Origin: Acidobacteriota bacterium
Lineage (GTDB): Bacteria; Actinomycetota; Acidimicrobiia; Spongiisociales; UBA5794
Assembly: GCA_004356175.1 (NCBI GenBank)
Contig: SMXV01000002.1
Location: 1-6,267 of the forward strand
Direction: 5' to 3'
DNA: 6,267 bases
A program made the translations under genes and the position numbers. Below are positions 1 through 6,130 of the stretch, piece by piece; position 1 is the stretch's first letter; each line of letters begins with the position of its first letter. The notes under the pieces are model-generated. The model was not told where the DNA came from, made no database searches, and saw only the letters and a list, made by a program, of their open reading frames with translations.

Positions 1-812
1 CTGAGCATCCCATAGGCAAAGCCGTCGCGCTCGGTGCTGAGGAACACGACATTGAACTCGAACAAGTTGTTGACTTCGAATCGGTCCAAGGCATGGGCGC
101 ACGAGGCACGGTGGCATCGAGATCGGTCGTTGTCGGCAAACCAGCGCTCTTCGTCGACGACGCCTTCTCGGGGGTGGACTCGTGGCGCACCCGCTTCGAG
201 GAGATCGCGGCGAAGGGCAACACCACATTCATGGTGGGCTGGGACAACGAAGTGCGCGGTGTTGTCAGCGTCGCCGACACCGTCCGCCCAACGGCGGCAA
301 AAGCCATTGAGGACCTCCACAAGATCGGCGTGACCACCGCAATGTTGACGGGTGACTCGCAACAGACCGCAGACAGCATCGCTGCAATGATCGGTATTGA
401 TCAGGTCGTAGCCGAAGTGCTCCCTGGTGAAAAGTCGGAAGCAGTGGTCGCAATGCAGGCGAGTGGCAAAGTTGTGGCGTTTGTCGGTGATGGAATCAAC
501 GACACGCCTGCGCTGACTGTTGCGGACCTCGGAATGGCCGTTGGCTCTGGGACGGACGTAGCGATTGAAGCTGGAGACGTCGTGCTGATGTCGAGCGATC
601 CCGCAACATCGGTTACCGCCATCCGCCTTGCCAGAAGGACCTTCCGGACGATTAAGCAGAACCTGTTCTGGGCATTCGGCTACAACACTGCCGCAATCCC
701 CCTCGCCGCACTCGGATTCCTCAATCCAATGATCGCCGCCGCGGCAATGGCGTTCTCATCCGTCTCAGTCGTCGCGAACTCAGTCCGCCTCCGCCGCTAC
801 GACCCACGCTGA
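1..812 (+). CDS. copA: Copper-exporting P1B-1-type ATPase, C-terminal part (5' end outside window)
   Basis: An integral membrane pump that uses ATP to export Cu+ from the cytoplasm. The frame is open from base 3, so the gene starts upstream and the first in-frame ATG (93) is internal. About 269 residues are visible. Nucleotide-binding domain: the His-Pro pair of the P1B-specific SEHP motif at bases 6-11, then a G-x-G loop near 90-98. Phosphorylation domain: TGDS at 348-359 and the hinge GDGINDTPAL at 486-515. The last two helices carry the Cu+ signatures: N-x6-YN-x4-P in TM7 and P-x6-M-x2-SS in TM8. Known family work assigns these residues to Cu+ binding, which argues against a Zn/Cd or Co pump. 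The phosphorylated DKTG, the CPC helix and any N-terminal metal-binding domain lie outside the window. The protein ends normally, eleven residues after the TM8 Asn-Ser (N259-S260). The ATPase class is seen directly; Cu+ specificity rests on the family signature. Confidence 0.95.
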   Translation, partial: EHPIGKAVALGAEEHDIELEQVVDFESVQGMGARGTVASRSVVVGKPALFVDDAFSGVDSWRTRFEEIAAKGNTTFMVGWDNEVRGVVSVADTVRPTAAKAIEDLHKIGVTTAMLTGDSQQTADSIAAMIGIDQVVAEVLPGEKSEAVVAMQASGKVVAFVGDGINDTPALTVADLGMAVGSGTDVAIEAGDVVLMSSDPATSVTAIRLARRTFRTIKQNLFWAFGYNTAAIPLAALGFLNPMIAAAAMAFSSVSVVANSVRLRRYDPR

Positions 813-888
813 CGCGGCTCCCCTTGGGGGTTGCTTCAGTACCTACAGCGGCGAACCAGCTGCGTTTGCGGTAGTACGCAGTACGACG

Positions 889-958
889 GGAAGACCGGAA
901 GATGACCCTGTGTCTTCCTATCCTCGTATTCCCTCGCACTACGAGCTAGCGCAGCTCG
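889..958. terminator. Possible terminator region between convergent genes (weak dyads)
   Basis: The 183-base gap between the ATPase stop (812) and the permease stop (998-996) holds no convincing ORF. It contains short inverted repeats: GGAAGAC (889-895) with GTCTTCC (912-918), loop 16, and CGAGCT (942-947) with AGCTCG (953-958), loop 5. A bulged repeat, GTAC-C-TAC (839-846) with GTAGTAC (871-877), lies further left. A bidirectional terminator is expected between converging genes, but none of these stems has a good U-tract on either strand. The assignment rests mainly on position. Confidence 0.3.
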
Positions 959-995
959 CCATCAGCTCGCAGTCAATGAACTGAAGTCTGCGCCG

Positions 996-3191
996 TCAGT
1001 TGATGAGCCACTGGATCCCGCGAGTCAGGAGGCCGGGCCGTTCGAGGGTCGGGGTGTGGACCAGGAGCACGGGGCAGTCGAGGGACTCTGCAATGCGGTC
1101 GGCGAGATCTGTGACGACATGGAAGCGGTGCGATGGGGCGCCGAGAATCACGAGGTTTGCGCCACGCGAGAACCGTGTCAACGTCTTGACGAGGTCGTCG
1201 GCTGGACGGACCCTGTCGTCCCATGGGACGGTGAGAATCTCGCCGAGTTGCTCGTGATATTCGTGGATCGATTCCGCAAGAGCAGGAGGCGCATCGACTG
1301 GAGTCACATGCACGAATCGCACTGATGCGTCCTCATAGCGCGCAATGTGGTCCGCTATACCGATTTTCACTGGATCGTACGGGCCGCCAGTTCCCAGAAT
1401 CGCGATTCGGTCAATGTCCTCGACGGAGCGGTTCCGTAGGAAGACAGAGTCACAGACGAGGTTCTCGCGCAACCAACGGAGGTCCCGCGTGACGTGACGT
1501 GTGGCTCGCACATCCTGGGGAAGATCAGCGATGAACAGGTCGACGCCTTCACGCTCTACGAACAGATGCACCATCCCGCGCCGGTCCTCATCCGTGTACT
1601 GCTGGGTCGTCACCGTGATTCCGAGCTCCTCAGCCCTGGCAAGGTCTGCCTCCGTCGGAATCATGCCCCGCGTCCGCGCGTCAAAGTTGATTACGTGAAT
1701 CCTTCCGCCATCGGCGTCCGTGAGGCGGAGGGCCAGACGGAACAGCGTCTGCTGCCGGCTTGGCCGAGTTGGGCGTCTAATCAGCACAAGTACGTGCTTG
1801 CGGCCCCCCGTCGTCACCGCGTCTCGGCTGTTCTGAACAAGCCGGGCATTCTCCCGCAAACGCAATGCATCTCTCGCGGCGGATTCCTTGACAGCTCGCG
1901 ACTTTCCAAACACCCGGTACCAGCCCACTCCTGCGAACACGAGGACGATGGCACCAACGAGAGGAACAATTCCCATCTGGGTGAGCAGCAGAAGAGATGC
2001 AACGATGCCGAACACCTGCGGCGCCGGATAGAAGGGTGAACGAAACTCAGGTTTGTACCAATCGAGATGGCTCTCCCTGAACGCAATCAAAGCAAGATTC
2101 ACCAGAGCGAATACAAGGAGCTGAAACGCCGATGCCAGTTTGGCCAGTTCGATGAGGGGAACGAAAAGAACAAGCAGGATGAGCGCAATGCCGGTGACCG
2201 TGATTCCAGCAACCGGCGCTCCTGACTTCTTGCCAATCTTGGCGAGGAAGGGAGGGGCAAGGGAGTTTCGTGCCATTGCAAACGGATATCTGGCTGACGC
2301 GATAACACCAGCGTTGGCCATCGAAAGAAGGGCGAGAACTGCAACGCCGGCAACGATGTATTGACCATAGGTTCCGAGAAACTGGGCCGCCGCAGTGAGG
2401 ATGGGGGTCTCGGTACCAGCGAGCTCCGCTGCCGGGGTTACCCCGACCATTACGGCCACCACCGCCGGGTAGAGAACCAGTGCAATACCCACTGATGTGA
2501 GGATGCTCAGCGGAATGTTGCGGCCGGGCCGTTTCACCTCTTCGGCGACACTGGCAACCTTGGTGACACCGATGTAAGAGACGAAGACCACTGCCGTAGC
2601 CGAGAACAGACCCTGCAGCCCCTCGGACAGGAACGGTTCGAAGCGTTCCGGCTGGGTGTTCGGCATTCCGAAGATGATGAACGCTGCCAGCAGTGCAAGG
2701 ACGATCGTTACGAGGATCGACTGCAATTTCGCTGTTTGGTGTAGACCTCTGAGGTTCAGCGCCACCAGCAGGATCGCAAGCACAGCAGCGAGAGGCCGCT
2801 CCGGATGCTCCACGAAAAACTCGAGATACGCGGAGAGTCCGACGAGTGCGAACGATGCCTTGAACACGAGGGAGAACCAGACTCCAAAACCCGCAATGGT
2901 GCCCATGAGTGGACCCATGGCGCGGTCGATGTAGAGATAGGTCCCACCGGCCTCTGGCATCGCTGTTGCCATCTCTGACTGCGAGATGGCGGCCGGCAGA
3001 ACGACGAGCCCTGCAAGGAAAAACGCGAGGATCACTGAGGGGCCAGCGATCTTGAACGCGAGACCTGGCAGGACGAAAATTCCGGATCCGATCATGGCAC
3101 CGACCGAAATCGTCAGAACGGCATACAACCCGAGTGTTCGACGCAGCGAGGTGCTCGGGTCCGATAGGTGTGAAGATTCGTGATTCGACAA
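996..3191 (-). CDS. APC-superfamily amino acid permease with C-terminal universal stress protein-like domains
   Basis: A 731-residue fusion. Residues about 20-428 form a hydrophobic APC-type core of roughly 12 helices. TM1 has the unwound-helix motif ISVGAMIGSGIF (28-39), TM3 starts with PEAGGTYLYIDR (79-90), and EEVKRPGRNIP (217-227) is the usual cytoplasmic loop. The family takes up or exchanges amino acids and other small organic cations; the substrate cannot be read here. A charged linker (430-464) leads to two Usp-like alpha/beta halves, about 465-590 and 593-715. Both begin with a hydrophobic strand (HVLVLIRRP, RIAILGTGG), and the second ends in VILGAPSHRF and CPVLLVHT. The ATP-binding G-x2-G-x9-G-S/T pattern is not intact, so these domains are probably regulatory and may not bind ATP. 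The start is TTG: an in-frame TGA lies two codons upstream, and it leaves a normal N-terminal tail before TM1. Later TTG codons are possible alternatives. The gene is transcribed alone, divergent from the PAC2 operon. Confidence 0.93.
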   Translation of the reverse strand: MSNHESSHLSDPSTSLRRTLGLYAVLTISVGAMIGSGIFVLPGLAFKIAGPSVILAFFLAGLVVLPAAISQSEMATAMPEAGGTYLYIDRAMGPLMGTIAGFGVWFSLVFKASFALVGLSAYLEFFVEHPERPLAAVLAILLVALNLRGLHQTAKLQSILVTIVLALLAAFIIFGMPNTQPERFEPFLSEGLQGLFSATAVVFVSYIGVTKVASVAEEVKRPGRNIPLSILTSVGIALVLYPAVVAVMVGVTPAAELAGTETPILTAAAQFLGTYGQYIVAGVAVLALLSMANAGVIASARYPFAMARNSLAPPFLAKIGKKSGAPVAGITVTGIALILLVLFVPLIELAKLASAFQLLVFALVNLALIAFRESHLDWYKPEFRSPFYPAPQVFGIVASLLLLTQMGIVPLVGAIVLVFAGVGWYRVFGKSRAVKESAARDALRLRENARLVQNSRDAVTTGGRKHVLVLIRRPTRPSRQQTLFRLALRLTDADGGRIHVINFDARTRGMIPTEADLARAEELGITVTTQQYTDEDRRGMVHLFVEREGVDLFIADLPQDVRATRHVTRDLRWLRENLVCDSVFLRNRSVEDIDRIAILGTGGPYDPVKIGIADHIARYEDASVRFVHVTPVDAPPALAESIHEYHEQLGEILTVPWDDRVRPADDLVKTLTRFSRGANLVILGAPSHRFHVVTDLADRIAESLDCPVLLVHTPTLERPGLLTRGIQWLIN

Positions 3192-3200
3192 GGTTCACAT

Positions 3201-3206
3201 AAGGTA
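3201..3206 (-). promoter_or_regulatory. Candidate -10 element for the permease gene
   Basis: On the minus strand TACCTT lies nine bases before the TTG start. Transcription beginning six to seven bases after it would give a leader of only two or three bases. No clear Shine-Dalgarno sequence precedes the TTG, which fits a very short leader. I see no convincing -35 hexamer. The 123-base divergent gap also serves the PAC2 gene on the other strand. Confidence 0.35.
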
Positions 3207-3302
3207 GCAAGCGGCGGCAGACCCGAGGCGTGCCAGAAGTTGGCAACCCATCCACTGCGAAAAAAGTGCTCTTCGTTTCGCCAAGCAACTTCCCAGCCTT
3301 AG

Positions 3303-3308
3303 TACCCT
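3303..3308 (+). promoter_or_regulatory. Candidate leaderless -10 element for the PAC2 operon
   Basis: TACCCT fits TAnnnT and is followed by exactly six bases (CACGGA) and then ATG at 3315. That places the likely transcription start on or next to the A of ATG. There is no usable Shine-Dalgarno sequence. The -35 region is not recognisable. The same spacing recurs before 5790 and 6131, which raises confidence. Confidence 0.5.
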
Positions 3309-3314
3309 CACGGA

Positions 3315-4217
3315 ATGAAATTCGTCGCCATGCACCACTCGCCGAACCTGCGAAGACCGGTTGCGATTATTGCCTTCGGCGGATGGAACGATGCGTGTGA
3401 CGTCGCTTCAACTTCGGCCGAGTTCATCCTCAACGCGCACGATTCCACAGATGTCTTCGCACATGTCGAACCGGACGCTCTATACGACTTTCAACAGCAT
3501 CGGCCCATTGCCAACATTCGGGATGGCGTTGTCAAGTCCCTCCGCTGGCCGACCGTCACGTTCACCGGAATCGAACGACCCAAAGACGACAGAGATTTCG
3601 TCGTCGTCGCCGGACCCGAGCCAAACTTTCACTGGAAAGCTGTTGCGTCTTCAATAGCTGAAACCCTTGCCGAGATTGGCGTGGAGGAGGTTCTCTTCGC
3701 TGGTGCGTATGTCGGTGCAGTCAGCCACCGAGACCCTGTTCGCCTTTCGGGCGTCGGTTCGGACGCTGTGAGCGTCGTGCGCAGTGGTCTCGACTCGGCA
3801 ACATACAACGGGCCAACGGGCATGGTCGGTGTTGTCCAGGAAGCGTGCAAGGAGATCGGCATCCGGTCGCTGTCCATGTGGGCGGCAACACCTCCATACC
3901 TCGGCGGGAACCCATATCCCAAGGCCGTCCTCGCGATGATCGAGAAGATTTCAGACATCACGAACCTCCACATCAACACAGCGGAACTCATCGCGTTGGA
4001 CGCCGCGTACACCCAGAAGGTCGACACTGCCCTCGAAGAAGCGGGCTCGGATATCGCTGATTTTCTTGAAGAGCTCGACACCTATGACGAACCCTTCCTG
4101 GGAAGACTGCTTGATCCCGCCAAAGAGCCAGACCTACAGACATCGCCAAATCTTGACCCCGCTGGGTCGGAAGAACTCGTTGACGAGATCGTCAAGTTTC
4201 TCGAAGGCAACGGCTGA
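3315..4217 (+). CDS. PAC2 family protein (proteasome assembly chaperone 2-like fold)
   Basis: A 300-residue soluble protein of the PAC2 family (PF09754), with no signal peptide or membrane segment. The family signature is in the first third: strand VAIIAFGGWNDACDVAS (16-32), matching the actinobacterial pattern F-x-GWNDA-x-D-A, then YDFQQHRP (57-64). A nucleoside-phosphorylase-like alpha/beta core follows: FVVVAGPEPNFHW (95-107), EEVLFAGAYVGAVSHRDPV (124-142), YNGPTGMVGVV (164-174) and the Trp-Ala-Thr-Pro-Pro-Tyr segment (189-195). The acidic helical tail (about 235-297) ends in GNG. It lacks the C-terminal hydrophobic-Tyr-x motif by which archaeal and eukaryotic assembly chaperones dock on the 20S proteasome. 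Family members in eukaryotes help assemble proteasome alpha rings; the bacterial role is unsettled, so I assign the family but not a function. The ATG at 3315 is supported by the adjacent -10-like hexamer. The next gene starts five bases after the stop, indicating an operon. Confidence 0.92.
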   Translation: MKFVAMHHSPNLRRPVAIIAFGGWNDACDVASTSAEFILNAHDSTDVFAHVEPDALYDFQQHRPIANIRDGVVKSLRWPTVTFTGIERPKDDRDFVVVAGPEPNFHWKAVASSIAETLAEIGVEEVLFAGAYVGAVSHRDPVRLSGVGSDAVSVVRSGLDSATYNGPTGMVGVVQEACKEIGIRSLSMWAATPPYLGGNPYPKAVLAMIEKISDITNLHINTAELIALDAAYTQKVDTALEEAGSDIADFLEELDTYDEPFLGRLLDPAKEPDLQTSPNLDPAGSEELVDEIVKFLEGNG

Positions 4218-4222
4218 CACCA

Positions 4223-4612
4223 GTGACAGAGTTCGAGATCCTCAAGTGGGTTCATCTTCTGGCCGCCGCAACATGGACAGGCGGCCTTATCGTCCTTGGC
4301 TTCATCATTCAGGCTGCACGCAAGGCCGATGTCCAGACTGACGTGTTGCGAGCAATGGCAGGACGGTTCGGTGTCATCTCATGGTCCGCTATGGCAGTGG
4401 CTGTTCTCACAGGAATCAGGATGTACACGAAGATCGGCCTCCCGTGGTCCGACTTCGGCCTGAAGGGCACCCTCGTCGTTCTATCGATTGCCATTGCCGG
4501 GTTGCATCAGTTCACGGCTCGACGTTCGTCGCCTGCGATTCGCGGCATGCTGCAAGGGGTCATCATGTTGCTGGCCATCGGTATTTTCGCAGCAGCTGTG
4601 ACACTCATCTAG
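4223..4612 (+). CDS. Small four-helix membrane protein, CopD/HemJ-like
   Basis: A 129-residue integral membrane protein with four predicted helices: about 5-30, 49-68, 79-98 and 107-128. TM1 reads WVHLLAAATWTGGL (9-22), the His-x6-Trp-x-Gly-Gly pattern of CopD (PF05425) and the related HemJ/UPF0093 proteins. Further similarities are Arg48 before TM2, Lys81 at the start of TM3 and His95 near its end, matching the K-x2-L-V...H arrangement of HemJ. It lacks the HemJ segment after TM1 that carries a second conserved His, so I do not call it protoporphyrinogen oxidase. His11 and His95 could bind haem or copper, but this is inference. The GTG start lies five bases after the PAC2 stop, with no good Shine-Dalgarno at normal distance, so translation is probably coupled to PAC2. 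Alternatives are a copper-resistance-type permease or an uncharacterised member of this superfamily. Confidence 0.7.
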   Translation: MTEFEILKWVHLLAAATWTGGLIVLGFIIQAARKADVQTDVLRAMAGRFGVISWSAMAVAVLTGIRMYTKIGLPWSDFGLKGTLVVLSIAIAGLHQFTARRSSPAIRGMLQGVIMLLAIGIFAAAVTLI

Positions 4613-4640
4613 CGGCGTGGGTCAGTATGGGTGTGTATGG

Positions 4641-4662
4641 CTTGGCGATCAGGCGCGCCAGG
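4641..4662. terminator. Possible bidirectional terminator between convergent genes
   Basis: In the 56-base gap between the converging membrane-protein and PLP-enzyme genes, CTTGGCG (4641-4647) pairs with CGCCAGG (4656-4662). The stem is seven pairs including one G-T wobble, with an eight-base loop. There is no U-tract on either strand. The call rests on position and the short stem. Confidence 0.35.
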
Positions 4663-4668
4663 ACGCTG

Positions 4669-5790
4669 TTACCGAAGAACCTGAATCAGGCGCTCGATGT
4701 CATCATCCGTTGTGTGAAGGTATGGCGCTATCCGTACAGAGTCCCCCCGAACGCTCAGTGACACGCCCGCGCTCGCCAATCGATCAGCAAATCCATCCGG
4801 GAGACCGTTTGGGTGGCGTATGCCAATGAGGTGTCCAGACCGCTGATCGTCCGGCACAGCGAACCAGCCAAGCTCTGCAACGCGGCGTACGATGTCGGAT
4901 GTAGTGCTACCGAGCGTCTCAGCCACGTTCGCTACTCCCCATTCGGCAATCTGACGTGTCGCCGCGTTCGACATTGCGACACCAACGAAGTTCGACCGCT
5001 CGCCGACATCAAACCTGCGAGCACCGGGTTCGTACTGATCGACATAGTCGACGAGAGCGGTGAAGTCGTCGGCGTTCTTGCGCGTTGCCCATCCCTCCTC
5101 CAACGGCACGCCCCCTCTGTGCTGTTCGGCGACCCAAAGGTAGCCGAGGCCGTAGTAGCCAAGTTGCCACTTGTAGCCAACCGAAACAACGAAGTCGGGT
5201 TGGACAGACTTCACGTCCAGGGGTACTGCAGCGAACGACTGGCTCGCATCCACAACCAGAGCCGCCCCAACTCCCCTTGCAGCGACACCAACTCTTTCGA
5301 GATCGACCAGCGTCCCATCAGTCCAGTGGCAGTGAGGTATCGACACGACCGCAGTGTTCGAGTCAATGGCATCAAGTATTGCCTCGGTCCACCCGTTCGT
5401 GGACCGGGGTACGGTCACAATGTCTCCGCCCTCCCTCTCAATCTTTGCTCGCCACGCATACACATTTGAGGGAAACTGTTCCGCCAATATCACGACGGTT
5501 CGACCTTTCCCAATCGTGAGGTTCGCCGCGGCAACGGCGATTCCGTAAGACACGGAGGACACAAGAGCGATACCCTCGCTGTCATCTCCGAACAAGGCTC
5601 CGACGGTCGAGCGCAGTTGCTCCACGGGATCGAAAAATACTGAGGCTTGAACCGTCCACGGCGCGCCGGTCAGGTCGATCGCTGCACGTCCGGCGTCCGT
5701 GACGGACCTGAGACGCGGACCGAAATACGCCGAGTTGAAGTAGGCAACGTCAGAGGGCACAGCGAACAGGTGGCGTTGATCGGAAAGCAT
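4669..5790 (-). CDS. Fold-type I (class V) PLP-dependent enzyme, kynureninase-like active site
   Basis: A 373-residue cytoplasmic enzyme of the aminotransferase class V / cysteine desulfurase superfamily. Landmarks in order: N-terminal substrate loop AYFNSAYFGP (16-25); phosphate-binding turn SSVSYG (78-83); EQFPSN (104-109), where Phe106 is placed to stack on the cofactor; IPHCHWTDGT (151-160); VVDASQS (179-185), where Asp181 should hold the pyridine nitrogen; Schiff-base Lys207 in SVGYKWQLGYYGLG; and Arg353 in SVRIAPYLHTTDDDI, placed to bind the substrate carboxylate. The F-P-S turn and YKW lysine site resemble kynureninase more than SufS/IscS. The only cysteine is Cys154, so the C-terminal catalytic Cys of desulfurases is absent and a sulfur-mobilising role is unlikely. 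It could be a kynureninase-like lyase, an isopenicillin-N-epimerase-like enzyme or an aminotransferase; no kyn or tryptophan genes are adjacent. The ATG is supported by a TAGTAT hexamer six bases upstream. Confidence 0.9.
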   Translation of the reverse strand: MLSDQRHLFAVPSDVAYFNSAYFGPRLRSVTDAGRAAIDLTGAPWTVQASVFFDPVEQLRSTVGALFGDDSEGIALVSSVSYGIAVAAANLTIGKGRTVVILAEQFPSNVYAWRAKIEREGGDIVTVPRSTNGWTEAILDAIDSNTAVVSIPHCHWTDGTLVDLERVGVAARGVGAALVVDASQSFAAVPLDVKSVQPDFVVSVGYKWQLGYYGLGYLWVAEQHRGGVPLEEGWATRKNADDFTALVDYVDQYEPGARRFDVGERSNFVGVAMSNAATRQIAEWGVANVAETLGSTTSDIVRRVAELGWFAVPDDQRSGHLIGIRHPNGLPDGFADRLASAGVSLSVRGDSVRIAPYLHTTDDDIERLIQVLR

Positions 5791-5796
5791 CGAGAC

Positions 5797-5802
5797 ATAC
5801 TA
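5797..5802 (-). promoter_or_regulatory. Candidate leaderless -10 element for the PLP enzyme gene
   Basis: On the minus strand TAGTAT is followed by six bases (GTCTCG) and then ATG at 5790. The inferred transcription start falls at the start codon, and no Shine-Dalgarno sequence is present. The -35 position, 17 bases further upstream, is a poor match. The element sits downstream of the hairpin ending the bS22 unit, so this gene appears to have its own promoter. Confidence 0.5.
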
Positions 5803-5864
5803 CGCCCGAACGCCGCAGCGAAAACCGACCGGCAGAACACATGTCGACAGGAGAGGCGGATCGT

Positions 5865-5898
5865 AAGAGAAGCCCCCGGGTTGGTGGGGGCTTCTCTT
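5865..5898 (-). terminator. Strong hairpin after the bS22 gene, probable intrinsic terminator
   Basis: AAGAGAAGCCCCC (5865-5877) and GGGGGCTTCTCTT (5886-5898) form a perfect 13-bp inverted repeat with an eight-base loop. It begins four bases after the bS22 stop codon. GC-rich pairs close the loop and A-T pairs lie at the base, as in typical terminators. After the stem on the minus strand the sequence is ACGATCC, so there is no long U-run beyond the two Ts of the arm. Termination may therefore be of the U-poor type reported for many actinobacterial terminators. It separates the bS22 transcript from the PLP enzyme gene. Confidence 0.8.
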
Positions 5899-5902
5899 CG
5901 TT

Positions 5903-5995
5903 CTACTTCTTGCGCTTGTGCCTATTGGCCTTGAGCCGCTTGCGGTACTTGTGCTTGCTCATTTTCTTGCGGCGCTTCTTTATGACAGAACCCAT
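5903..5995 (-). CDS. Small ribosomal subunit protein bS22 (AURKAIP1/COX24 domain)
   Basis: A complete 30-residue ORF, ATG at 5995 and TAG at 5905-5903. It starts MGSVIKKRRKKMSKHKYRK and continues with an almost wholly basic tail ending HKRKK. Seventeen residues are Lys or Arg and there is no acidic residue. The N-terminal block and the M-S-K-x-K-x-R-K step match bS22, a tiny protein located in the mycobacterial 30S subunit near the decoding centre; the fold is shared with mitochondrial AURKAIP1/COX24. It is expected to bind 16S rRNA and to be strongly expressed. Its GAGGA at 6008-6004, eight bases before ATG, is the clearest ribosome binding site in the window. A strong hairpin follows the stop, so it is probably monocistronic. 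Most default gene callers would miss it because of its length. Confidence 0.94.
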   Translation of the reverse strand: MGSVIKKRRKKMSKHKYRKRLKANRHKRKK

Positions 5996-6003
5996 CCGGG
6001 TGT

Positions 6004-6008
6004 TCCTC
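6004..6008 (-). promoter_or_regulatory. Ribosome binding site of the bS22 gene
   Basis: On the minus strand GAGGA lies eight bases before the ATG at 5995, close to ideal spacing for pairing with the 16S rRNA 3' end. It fixes the bS22 start and contrasts with the other first genes here, which lack such a sequence. Confidence 0.7.
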
Positions 6009-6014
6009 GTTTAC

Positions 6015-6020
6015 AAAGTA
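6015..6020 (-). promoter_or_regulatory. Candidate -10 element for the bS22 gene
   Basis: TACTTT on the minus strand fits TAnnnT. Transcription starting about seven bases downstream would give a leader of roughly 14 bases with GAGGA at its very 5' end. No good -35 hexamer is visible, so the call is tentative. Confidence 0.3.
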
Positions 6021-6118
6021 GGGGTGTTACAACGCTGAACCCGCCAGACGGGCCGCGTACAACCCAAGCATAGGGAACTTGCCGTATTGATGACGGTCGT
6101 GTGACCACTGTCGGACAC

Positions 6119-6124
6119 TATCCT
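6119..6124 (+). promoter_or_regulatory. Candidate leaderless -10 element for the peptidase C26-like gene
   Basis: TATCCT is followed by six bases (GCCGCC) and then ATG at 6131, placing the likely transcription start at the start codon. There is no Shine-Dalgarno sequence. A dyad, GGTC-GTGT-GACC (6095-6106), lies where the -35 element would be and could be an operator, but that is speculative. Confidence 0.5.
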
Positions 6125-6130
6125 GCCGCC

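Noticed and set aside
93..812. Reading the ATPase as a complete 239-residue gene starting at ATG 93
   Set aside because: The frame is open to the window edge and encodes the conserved His-Pro motif before this ATG, so it is the 3' part of a longer gene and not a truncated one.
820..829. CCCCTTGGGG palindrome just after the ATPase stop, considered as a terminator
   Set aside because: A two-base loop cannot form, and with a realistic loop the stem is too short to be credible.
1494..2039. A 181-codon plus-strand ORF antisense to the permease Usp domains
   Set aside because: Low-complexity, charged translation without motifs or a plausible start signal; antisense to a well supported gene.
2047..3288. 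A 413-codon ORF on the minus strand overlapping the permease gene in another frame
   Set aside because: Its translation is rich in Arg, Cys, Ser and Pro with no recognisable domain, while the overlapping frame gives a clean APC permease. It is a shadow of GC-rich coding sequence.
4223..4612. Naming the small membrane protein hemJ
   Set aside because: Several HemJ-like positions match, but the post-TM1 segment with the second conserved His is missing and there are no haem biosynthesis genes nearby.
4813..5469. A 218-codon plus-strand ORF opposite the PLP enzyme gene
   Set aside because: No recognisable domain, and every PLP-enzyme motif is present on the minus strand. It is explained as the complement of coding sequence.
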